A DNA stretch of 22,454 nt from an uncultured Bacteroidales bacterium (GTDB taxonomy: Bacteria; Bacteroidota; Bacteroidia; Bacteroidales; UBA932): contig CAMGTS010000001.1 of NCBI GenBank assembly GCA_946062035.1, positions 1-22,454 of the forward strand. Direction: 5' to 3'. The notes under the pieces were generated by a model. The model saw nothing but the letters and a program-made list of their open reading frames with translations, was not told where the DNA came from and searched no databases. A program made the position numbers and the translations under genes. Positions 6,020-12,173 of the stretch are shown in pieces; position 1 is the stretch's first letter; the number at the start of each line of letters is the position of its first letter.

Positions 6020-7048
6020 TTATTTATTCAGAAAATTTTCTGCCCAATCAAATGAATAAATAATCGCTTCAACCTGTCTGAGGTAGTTTCTTTTCTTATA
6101 TCTTGGAGCATATACAAACCCTTCGACTACAAGAAGTTTGCCCTGTTCTTTGCTATAAAACACGTGCTCGACAAAAGGTCCTCCCATATAATCATTGGCG
6201 ACTTCCCAAAGTCCTCTGACCTCCACAAAATTCTCTCCCTTGTACTTATAGTTTTTCATCACCGGGGCTATTTCCGTACCGGTGGTCATATAGCTGCCCT
6301 CCAGCATTCCCGGCACGTTGTTTTTAAGTACCTCATTCTGAGCGGATATCAAAGAATCCAAAGAGGGAAAATTCTTACCGTCATAAGGTATGGTGTAGAT
6401 TAGGACTCCTTGGTTCGTGTATGTGGTTTCGTATGAAATCCAGATGAAGTCCTTTGTGTGCTTTTTCAATGAATATCCGTTAGGGAAATAGGGTGAACCT
6501 CCGAATGTTTCAGCGACTAAAGGTCTTAGCCCCGTCTCCTCATATCTCTTGGCGTTTCGTATGATCCTGTCTTTTTCAATCTGGTCTATAGCATTGAAGA
6601 TCAATTCGCTGTTCTTCTCTATAACTTCGGTAGCCCCCTCTCTGTCAGGAGATTCGATGTAAATGACAAGCTGAGGCTGAGCCCATTTGTCTCTCTCCAT
6701 CGAAACTTTAGGTTCGGCTATTGAAGAGCTTATCGTCAGTATAATGATGTTCCTGTGCGACTTGAACAGGTCGCTGAAGTTCGATTTCGGTATGTTGATC
6801 AGGTTGAAAGAAGGCTCTTTCTGTGGTAAAAGAGGATAATCCACCGCCAACAGATTTCTCAGAGCCGTACCCGGTTCGGCTTCCCAATTCCCTTTATCGC
6901 TTACGACGATAACCTCGCCGGCTTTTCCCGTAACGGTTTTCTTAAGGCTCACACCCTTTTCATCGCAGGATTGGAGGAATAGTGCGATAACTGCTAATGC
7001 CATGATAGACAGTAGTCTTACTATAGAATTCAGGTGTCTTGTTTTCAT
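6020..7048 (-). CDS. DUF4837 family lipoprotein
   Basis: The product is 342 residues from ATG 7048. It begins with a hydrophobic lipoprotein signal ending LQSC (Cys28), followed by acidic residues DEKG. In Bacteroidetes, charged residues just after the cysteine are part of lipoprotein export signals, so the protein is probably on the outer membrane; the face is uncertain. The mature part matches the Bacteroidetes-restricted DUF4837 family as I recognise it (GKAGEVIVVSDK near the N-terminus, MLEGSYMTTGTEIAPV and VRGLWEV in the second half); no function is known. The frame continues up to a TTG at 7078, but that lies in the -7 box (7076-7083), so ATG 7048 is the start. It sits downstream of rseP with its own promoter. 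Confidence 0.85.
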   Translation of the reverse strand: MKTRHLNSIVRLLSIMALAVIALFLQSCDEKGVSLKKTVTGKAGEVIVVSDKGNWEAEPGTALRNLLAVDYPLLPQKEPSFNLINIPKSNFSDLFKSHRNIIILTISSSIAEPKVSMERDKWAQPQLVIYIESPDREGATEVIEKNSELIFNAIDQIEKDRIIRNAKRYEETGLRPLVAETFGGSPYFPNGYSLKKHTKDFIWISYETTYTNQGVLIYTIPYDGKNFPSLDSLISAQNEVLKNNVPGMLEGSYMTTGTEIAPVMKNYKYKGENFVEVRGLWEVANDYMGGPFVEHVFYSKEQGKLLVVEGFVYAPRYKKRNYLRQVEAIIYSFDWAENFLNK

Positions 7049-7075
7049 AATCGATATTCTAATATGTGACCTGAA

Positions 7076-7083
7076 CAAATATA
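7076..7083 (-). promoter_or_regulatory. Sigma-ABfr -7 box of the DUF4837 lipoprotein gene
   Basis: The minus strand reads TATATTTG (TAnnTTTG), giving a predicted start near 7069 and a 5' UTR of about 21 nt. It overlaps the alternative TTG start at 7078, which argues against that start. Confidence 0.6.
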
Positions 7084-7156
7084 GGTCTTAGGCTCAGAAA
7101 TATGAAAAATCGAACCTCAAATAATTATCAATATATGAGCTGTCTTATGGGCGGCT

Positions 7157-8518
7157 CTACTTGAGCAGGCGCATGATGTCGTTGCCGAAAGCGAGAATCA
7201 TCAGTCCTATGATGAGGATCATGCCGATATACTGCATGATTATCAGGAATTTGTCGCTTGGCTTGCGCCCTGTCACCATCTCATACAGAGTAAAGAGCAG
7301 ATGTCCTCCGTCCAATGCTGGAACAGGCAGGATATTCAGCACGGCAAGCATTATCGATAGGAAAGCCGTGATTTCCCAAAAGGCGGCCCAATTCCATGTA
7401 CCAGGGAATATCCGCCCTATGGCGATAAAACTTCCGACAGACTTATAGGCCTGAGTTTTAGGGGTGAATATCAGCTTCAGCTCTTTCCAATAGCTTGCTA
7501 TGCGATTACAGGCTTTTTTGAATCCGGCAGGTATGGAGGCAAAGAAAGAATACTCTTTTTTTGTGACTTTGTAGTAGTCTAAGAGATTACCGCCCAAATA
7601 TATTCCCATTACTCCCTCTTCATTTACCTGCACAGGTATCTGCAGGGTATCCATGTACCATGCCGGCAATGTGTCTTTTGTCCCGTCCGGTTCTCTTACA
7701 ACTGTGGCGATAAGCGTCTGCCCCTTATGCATGGACGCATACTCCTTGACTTCTGCGAAGATAGGGGTTTCGGTGCTGTCCATTCTTAAGATTTTGTCTC
7801 CTTTTGTCAGCCCGGAAGCATAATTCTGTGAATTTTCAGGTATGCTGTCAACGATGAAAGGTATGCCGTATGTGAAGAGGTCTTCGCTGTTCAGGATGGC
7901 CGGCATATATTTTTCGTCTATATCAACTACGACTGTGTCTCCATCTCTGAGAACCGTCGCTGTTCTGGCCTGATTGCGGATAAGGTCTATTCTCAGGGCG
8001 TTGAAATCTTCTACGGGGTTGTCATCGAAAGCGAGAACTATATCCCCGTTGCGGAATCCGATTTCTGTAGCCAGTTCATTGACCGCTATCCCGGTCGTGA
8101 CATCTTTGTTCTTGATGTACTCTTCTCCCCAGTTGAAGAGAATTCCCGAATACACCAGTATCGCAAGGATAAAATTGAAGAATACACCGCCGAACAGGAC
8201 AAAGAATCTCTGCCATGCAGGATGTGAACGGAATTCCCATGGCTGAGGCTCGCTTTTTATCTGCTTCTCATCCATCGACTCATCAATCATTCCTGCGATT
8301 TTGCAGTAGCCGCCAAACGGAAGCCAGCCTATACCGTATTCTGTGTCGGAATTCTTTGGTTTCCAACGGAAAAGGGCGAATCCCGCATCGAAAAATAGAT
8401 AGAATTTGTCGACTTTGATTTTAAACAGTCTGGCAAAGAAGAAATGTCCGAATTCGTGAACCAACACGAGTATGCTCAACGCAAGAATGACCTGTATGAC
8501 TTTTAAAAATACTTCCAT
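7157..8518 (-). CDS. rseP: RseP-type site-2 protease (intramembrane zinc metalloprotease)
   Basis: This 453-residue inner-membrane protease carries the zinc motif HEFGH at 21-25 in the first membrane helix and the second active-site motif NILPVPALDGG at 395-405 in a late helix. Two PDZ-like segments lie between them (about 140-220 and 225-310). RseP cleaves membrane-spanning anti-sigma factors after a first cut and clears signal-peptide remnants. The length fits the family. It is downstream of dxr by 36 nt on the same strand, an arrangement that is common in bacteria. No anti-sigma factor gene is visible nearby, so its substrate is unknown. Confidence 0.94.
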   Translation of the reverse strand: MEVFLKVIQVILALSILVLVHEFGHFFFARLFKIKVDKFYLFFDAGFALFRWKPKNSDTEYGIGWLPFGGYCKIAGMIDESMDEKQIKSEPQPWEFRSHPAWQRFFVLFGGVFFNFILAILVYSGILFNWGEEYIKNKDVTTGIAVNELATEIGFRNGDIVLAFDDNPVEDFNALRIDLIRNQARTATVLRDGDTVVVDIDEKYMPAILNSEDLFTYGIPFIVDSIPENSQNYASGLTKGDKILRMDSTETPIFAEVKEYASMHKGQTLIATVVREPDGTKDTLPAWYMDTLQIPVQVNEEGVMGIYLGGNLLDYYKVTKKEYSFFASIPAGFKKACNRIASYWKELKLIFTPKTQAYKSVGSFIAIGRIFPGTWNWAAFWEITAFLSIMLAVLNILPVPALDGGHLLFTLYEMVTGRKPSDKFLIIMQYIGMILIIGLMILAFGNDIMRLLK

Positions 8519-8554
8519 GTAAATCTAAATTATAATTGGGTTGCGCCGAATAAA

Positions 8555-9709
8555 TCAGGCTAGCTCTAAGGCGATAGCCTTGGCTTCTTTATCTGTATTG
8601 TAAATATCCTCAATTTGCGGTGCGGCGACAAAGGTACATTTTTCCAATGTGCCTGAAATGACTTTCGGAATATCGGTGAATTTTATTTTCTCTTTGAGAA
8701 ACGCCGCGACTGCGATTTCATTTGCGCCGTTCATGGCGCATGGTGCGTTGCCTCCCTTATTGAAAGCGTCGTATGCAATCCTTAGGCACGGAAATTTCTC
8801 CATGTCAGGTGCGAAGAATGTCAGCTCTTTGAGTTCCGGAAAGCTCAATCTTTTCGTGTTGAGGTTTATGCGCTGTGGATACGAAAGTGCGTATTGGATA
8901 GGCACTCTCATATCAGGATAGCCGAGCTGCGCCTTGAGCGAACCGTCGGTAAATTGTACCATAGAGTGTACGATCGACTGGGGGTGAATAACGACTTCGA
9001 TGTCATCCACTGAGCGATTGAACAGCCAGGCCGCTTCCATGATTTCCAATCCTTTGTTCATCATGGTCGCCGAGTCTATCGTGACTTTCGCCCCCATACT
9101 CCAGTTCGGATGATTAAGAGCCTGAGATTTGGTGATCTTGTCGAAATCGGATATGTCCGTAGTTCTGAAAGGACCTCCGCTGGCGGTCAGTATAAGTTTC
9201 TCGATTTCAGCGGATTCTCCCTGTAGGCATTGGAATATCGCAGAGTGTTCCGAGTCAACTGGAATAAGAGGACTCTGATACTCAACCGAAAGTGCGCTGA
9301 TAATCGAACCTGCGGCGACGAGTGTCTCTTTATTGGCAAGCGCGATGATTTTTCCTTTTTTCATGGCGCTGATGGTCGGCGCCAGACCGCTGAATCCAAC
9401 CATCGCCGCAAGGACAATCTGCACATTATCACCACCGACAAGATCGCATACAGACTCTATTCCTGCAAAAACCTTTGTGTCAGTGTCGTATAGCGCCTCC
9501 GAAACCTCTTTGTAGAGGGCTTTGTTGCAGATTACTACAGCGTTGGGATTGAATTTTCTCGCCTGCTCGATAAGGAGCCTGCTGTTGTTGTTGGCCGTAA
9601 GAAGTTCTATCTCAAATAATTCCTGATGCTGAGAAATTACATCCAACGCCTGGGTTCCTATCGAGCCCGTAGATCCTAAAATCGCTATGTGCCTTTTCTC
9701 CCCTTCCAT
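8555..9709 (-). CDS. dxr: 1-deoxy-D-xylulose 5-phosphate reductoisomerase
   Basis: This 384-residue enzyme rearranges and reduces DXP to MEP with NADPH, the committed step of the MEP isoprenoid pathway. The dinucleotide motif GSTGSIGTQ is at 12-20, the metal ligands are in VDSEHSA (Asp152, Glu154) and NKGLEIMEA (218-226), and the substrate-binding ASGGPF is at 176-181. It starts at ATG 9709, 5 nt after the stop of the upstream coiled-coil membrane protein, so the two are tightly linked, and it is followed by rseP. All key residues I know of are present. Confidence 0.96.
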   Translation of the reverse strand: MEGEKRHIAILGSTGSIGTQALDVISQHQELFEIELLTANNNSRLLIEQARKFNPNAVVICNKALYKEVSEALYDTDTKVFAGIESVCDLVGGDNVQIVLAAMVGFSGLAPTISAMKKGKIIALANKETLVAAGSIISALSVEYQSPLIPVDSEHSAIFQCLQGESAEIEKLILTASGGPFRTTDISDFDKITKSQALNHPNWSMGAKVTIDSATMMNKGLEIMEAAWLFNRSVDDIEVVIHPQSIVHSMVQFTDGSLKAQLGYPDMRVPIQYALSYPQRINLNTKRLSFPELKELTFFAPDMEKFPCLRIAYDAFNKGGNAPCAMNGANEIAVAAFLKEKIKFTDIPKVISGTLEKCTFVAAPQIEDIYNTDKEAKAIALELA

Positions 9710-9714
9710 CTTGA

Positions 9715-10221
9715 TTATGACTTTCCACCCTTATTTGATGTTTGTTGCTTTTGTGTATTCTTCTGTAGATCAGGCGAGTTGGTTTCAACTTCTTCACGAA
9801 GCGCCTTTTCTTGCGCCGCCCATTTCTCACGGTTGACCGAAGCTGTGTCCGCAAGTGCCGTCGAATCAATCGCCGCCTGGACTTTTACCGGCTCCTGGCC
9901 TGTCGTGATGAGCTGTATGTTGACGAGCTGCTGCTTCCATAGGTTGATTTCGTTCTGCAACGAATCCAACTTTATTGCCTTCTGTACAAGTTCTCTTTGA
10001 CTTTCGGCGGAAGGATATCCCGGAATCATGTGCTTGATAGGGGTGTATGAAATGATCAGAGTTACGCTGACGATCAGAAACACGACAACTAACGCTATCA
10101 CAAGAATAGACAACAGTCCTTTTGCCCTGAACGCAAACAACTCTTCGTGTGAAGTGTCGTTAAAAATCGAGAATCGGAACGTATTGGATAGTCTGTTCTT
10201 ATGTCCTTTAGGCTTAGCCAT
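9715..10221 (-). CDS. Membrane-anchored coiled-coil protein resembling the N-terminus of M23 peptidases
   Basis: This 168-residue protein has a basic N-terminus, one membrane helix (about 36-58), the segment YTPIKHMIPGYPSAE (59-73), a coiled-coil-like stretch (about 74-105) and a polar tail rich in Gln, Ser and Lys. The helix plus the xTPIxxxIPGYPS motif resembles, in my recollection, the anchor region of Bacteroidetes M23-family peptidoglycan hydrolases, but here the LytM catalytic domain (HxxxD and HxH) is absent and dxr begins 5 nt later. It may be a degenerate or accessory LytM-like factor. Its place ahead of dxr and rseP suggests an envelope role. The family link is an inference. Confidence 0.7.
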   Translation of the reverse strand: MAKPKGHKNRLSNTFRFSIFNDTSHEELFAFRAKGLLSILVIALVVVFLIVSVTLIISYTPIKHMIPGYPSAESQRELVQKAIKLDSLQNEINLWKQQLVNIQLITTGQEPVKVQAAIDSTALADTASVNREKWAAQEKALREEVETNSPDLQKNTQKQQTSNKGGKS

Positions 10222-10255
10222 TTGATGATCGTGGTTACTCTTAAATTAATTTCTT

Positions 10256-10263
10256 TACCTTTG
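10256..10263 (+). promoter_or_regulatory. Sigma-ABfr -7 box of ruvX-def
   Basis: TACCTTTG (TAnnTTTG) ends 11 nt before the ruvX ATG at 10275, predicting a very short 5' UTR of about 5 nt. Confidence 0.6.
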
Positions 10264-10274
10264 CCGCCGTCGTT

Positions 10275-10691
10275 ATGAAAAGGATAGTCGGAATAGATTA
10301 CGGTCAAAAAAGAGTAGGGGTGGCAGTAAGCGACCCTTTGGGCGTTTTTGCAACCGCAATAGACGTTGTATCCTCTGCAAATATAATTGAATATCTCAAA
10401 AACTATGCTCAAACGGAGAGTGTGGAGGCGTTCGTGGTCGGTTACCCTAAAAATCTTAATGGAAAGCCGGCGGAATGTGCACAATATGTTGACGGATTTT
10501 TGAAAAAACTGCGGGCGACATTTAAGGATATTCCGGTTGTTATTGAGGATGAGCGTTTTACAACGGTTCTTGCTCACAGGGCGATGATTGACGGAGGGAT
10601 GAAGAAAAGCGACAGGAGGGTGAAAGGGTCGGCAGATAAGATCAGTGCCGCACTTATACTGCAAGGCTATTTGGACAGACTCAACAGATAG
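10275..10691 (+). CDS. ruvX: Putative pre-16S rRNA nuclease / Holliday junction resolvase-like YqgF
   Basis: This 138-residue protein has the RNase H-like YqgF fold: the first catalytic aspartate is in GIDYGQKRVGVAVSD (Asp8), VVGYPKNLNG follows (54-63), the central acidic residues are in EDERFTT (91-97) and the last aspartate is in SADKISAALILQ (Asp121). In E. coli YqgF helps mature the 16S rRNA 5' end; a Holliday junction role was proposed earlier from fold similarity. It is full length and followed 35 nt later by def in the same direction, probably one operon. It is divergent from the dxr-rseP cluster. Confidence 0.94.
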   Translation: MKRIVGIDYGQKRVGVAVSDPLGVFATAIDVVSSANIIEYLKNYAQTESVEAFVVGYPKNLNGKPAECAQYVDGFLKKLRATFKDIPVVIEDERFTTVLAHRAMIDGGMKKSDRRVKGSADKISAALILQGYLDRLNR

Positions 10692-10726
10692 CGGCGGGTC
10701 GGATTTGATTAAAAACAGATTAAGTT

Positions 10727-11284
10727 ATGATATTACCAATTCATGTGTATGGAAGTCCGGTATTAAGGGAAATAGCAAAACCGGTGGATTTGAAAATGGA
10801 AGGTCTCAAGCAGTTGCTCGATGATATGTATGAGACTATGAAAAGCGCTGACGGTGTGGGAATCGCGGCTCCGCAGGTCGGAAAGTCCCTTAGAGTGGTC
10901 ATCGTAGACGGTACGGATTTGGTCGAGGATTTCCCTGAGTTGAAAGACTTCAAACGTTATATGATAAACCCTGAAATAATTGAGGAGAGCGATATGGAGG
11001 TGGAGTATTCTGAGGGGTGTCTGAGCGTTCCGGATATTCATTGTGACGTGTATCGCCCGGAGTGGATAAAGGTCAGATACACTAACGAGAACTTTGAGGA
11101 GGTAGAAGAGAAATTTGAAGGTTTCGGTTGCAGAATGGTTGAACACGAGTTGGATCACCTTGAAGGACATATGTTTGTGGACAGGGTAAGCGCTATCAGG
11201 AAGAAATTGATTTCTGGCAAGCTCCGTAATATAGAGCACGGAAAATTCGCTCCACGTTACAGAGTGGCTCCGATAAAGAAATAG
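10727..11284 (+). CDS. def: Peptide deformylase
   Basis: This 185-residue metalloenzyme removes the formyl group from the first methionine of new proteins. All three signature motifs are intact: GVGIAAPQ (43-50), EGCLS with the metal ligand Cys98 (96-100) and HELDH with the two histidine ligands and catalytic Glu (140-144). It follows ruvX by 35 nt. Only a minus-strand-type terminator follows it (T-tract on the other strand), so where the def transcript ends is unclear. Confidence 0.97.
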   Translation: MILPIHVYGSPVLREIAKPVDLKMEGLKQLLDDMYETMKSADGVGIAAPQVGKSLRVVIVDGTDLVEDFPELKDFKRYMINPEIIEESDMEVEYSEGCLSVPDIHCDVYRPEWIKVRYTNENFEEVEEKFEGFGCRMVEHELDHLEGHMFVDRVSAIRKKLISGKLRNIEHGKFAPRYRVAPIKK

Positions 11285-11312
11285 AAAAAGGGTTGGCTTT
11301 TGTTGCCAACCC
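11285..11312 (-). terminator. Intrinsic terminator, minus-strand orientation
   Basis: GGGTTGGC (11290-11297) and GCCAACCC (11305-11312) form a perfect 8-bp stem with a 7-nt loop. The T-tract needed for release is on the minus strand (A run at 11285-11289), while the plus side has none. It therefore stops transcription coming from the cyclophilin side or from the sigma-54 promoter at 11362-11377. Confidence 0.85.
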
Positions 11313-11351
11313 TAACTCTAACCTAAAATTTAACCTATGAAAAAACTACGC
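11285..11351 (-). ncRNA. Predicted sigma-54-dependent small RNA (about 65 nt)
   Basis: This is a prediction from two signals: the sigma-54 promoter at 11362-11377 sets a transcript start near 11351, and the terminator at 11285-11312 ends it. No minus-strand ORF fits between them. The RNA would have an unpaired, U- and GGUUA-rich 5' part (about 38 nt) followed by the terminator stem. Its 5' part contains CAU flanked by UUUUUU and AGGUUAAA, the antisense of a start codon region. It is not a family I recognise. Alternatively the terminator only serves the upstream cyclophilin gene and the promoter match is fortuitous. Confidence 0.5.
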
Positions 11352-11361
11352 TTATCCCTCC

Positions 11362-11377
11362 TGCAACTCCCGTGCCA
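11362..11377 (-). promoter_or_regulatory. Sigma-54 (-24/-12) promoter
   Basis: On the minus strand TGGCACG (11377-11371), four bases, then TTGCA (11366-11362) match the consensus TGGCACG-N4-TTGCW at every fixed position. The GG (11376-11375) and GC (11364-11363) dinucleotides have the required 10-bp interval. The predicted start is near 11351. A T-rich stretch lies just upstream, with small overlapping inverted repeats at 11385-11407 where regulatory proteins could bind. Confidence 0.75.
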
Positions 11378-11446
11378 AAAATAATTTTCAGAGGAAAACC
11401 GTGTTTTTAGGGCATTCAGGCTGCGTTTTTTCTTTAGACTTTTAAT

Positions 11447-12112
11447 CTATTCCTTCACAAGATCAATGTGGAGGATTTTTATATCCGCATTCGGAAGATC
11501 TCTTTTCTTCAGGCCTGTCTCGACACTGTTGATGCTGTCGATTACATCGAAACCGTCTATTGTCTCACCGAAAATAGTGTATTCTCCATCTAAGTGGCTG
11601 CAATTAGCGGGATCAGCGACAATATAGAATTGAGAGCCTGAAGACGCTTTCTCCGGATTGGCCATGTCACCCTTGCGTGCCGCCGCCAAAGCTCCCTTCT
11701 TGTGAGTGAGTCCTTTGACAATCTCTGCCGGGATCGTATATCCTGGACCGCCGCTGCCGTATTCCGCAACCAAGTCCGGATTCTTTGTGTTAGGGTCACC
11801 TGTCTGAATCATGAAGTCCTTGATTACTCTGTGGAAAAGAATCCCGTCGTAAAATCTTTGCGAAGCGAGTTTTACAAAATTGTTTCTATGGCTCGGAGTG
11901 GTAGAATACAATTTTATCCGTATAGTTCCCATCGTGGTAGCTATATCGAAAACAGGCTCCGCACCCGCTGAATCCGGGTTAAAAGCAAGCCCCTTCTTTT
12001 CCGTCTTTACAGGTTCTGTCTCTTTCTGTGCATCGGTCTTGTTTCCGCCGTTCTTACAGCCGAACAGTGCGGATGCGGCAATTAATGTCATGGCGATAAA
12101 TTTTGTTCTCAT
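11447..12112 (-). CDS. Lipoprotein peptidyl-prolyl cis-trans isomerase (cyclophilin type)
   Basis: This 221-residue protein has a lipoprotein signal ending LFGC (Cys19) followed by a Lys/Asn/Gly-rich linker to about residue 50, then a compact cyclophilin domain. The domain shows TTMGTIRIKLY, FHRVIKDFMIQTGDP, the GSQFYIV strand and YTIFGETIDGFDVID. Bacterial cyclophilins of this type catalyse proline isomerisation and help fold envelope proteins. The lipid anchor places it in the periplasm or on the outer membrane. It has its own -7 box (12146-12153) and is divergent from the patatin operon. It is a single gene; the intergenic stretch behind it holds the sigma-54 promoter and terminator. Confidence 0.93.
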   Translation of the reverse strand: MRTKFIAMTLIAASALFGCKNGGNKTDAQKETEPVKTEKKGLAFNPDSAGAEPVFDIATTMGTIRIKLYSTTPSHRNNFVKLASQRFYDGILFHRVIKDFMIQTGDPNTKNPDLVAEYGSGGPGYTIPAEIVKGLTHKKGALAAARKGDMANPEKASSGSQFYIVADPANCSHLDGEYTIFGETIDGFDVIDSINSVETGLKKRDLPNADIKILHIDLVKE

Positions 12113-12145
12113 TGTATATTTGATTGTATTTCACAAATTATCTGA

Positions 12146-12153
12146 CAAAGATA
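12146..12153 (-). promoter_or_regulatory. Sigma-ABfr -7 box of the cyclophilin gene
   Basis: The minus strand reads TATCTTTG (TAnnTTTG), giving a 5' UTR of about 27 nt to ATG 12112. It is 5 bp from the outward-facing -7 box of the patatin gene. Confidence 0.6.
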
Positions 12154-12158
12154 AATAT

Positions 12159-12166
12159 TAACTTTG
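12159..12166 (+). promoter_or_regulatory. Sigma-ABfr -7 box of the patatin-flippase-dut/murF operon
   Basis: TAACTTTG (TAnnTTTG) ends 7 nt before the ATG at 12174, so the mRNA is predicted to begin at or next to its start codon. Confidence 0.6.
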
Positions 12167-12173
12167 GCGTTGA

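Noticed and set aside
7049..7078. TTG start adding 10 residues to the DUF4837 lipoprotein
   Set aside because: The TTG is part of the -7 box, and the extension would push the lipoprotein signal away from the N-terminus.
7137..7157. GAGCTG/CGGCTC hairpin after rseP as its terminator
   Set aside because: Short stem with a wobble and no T-tract on the minus strand.
11337..11384. Short plus-strand frame of 15 codons beginning MKKLRLSLL, upstream of nothing
   Set aside because: It has no plus-strand -7 box, no downstream gene to serve as a leader for, and lies across the sigma-54 promoter and the antisense of the predicted small RNA. More likely a chance frame or a relic.
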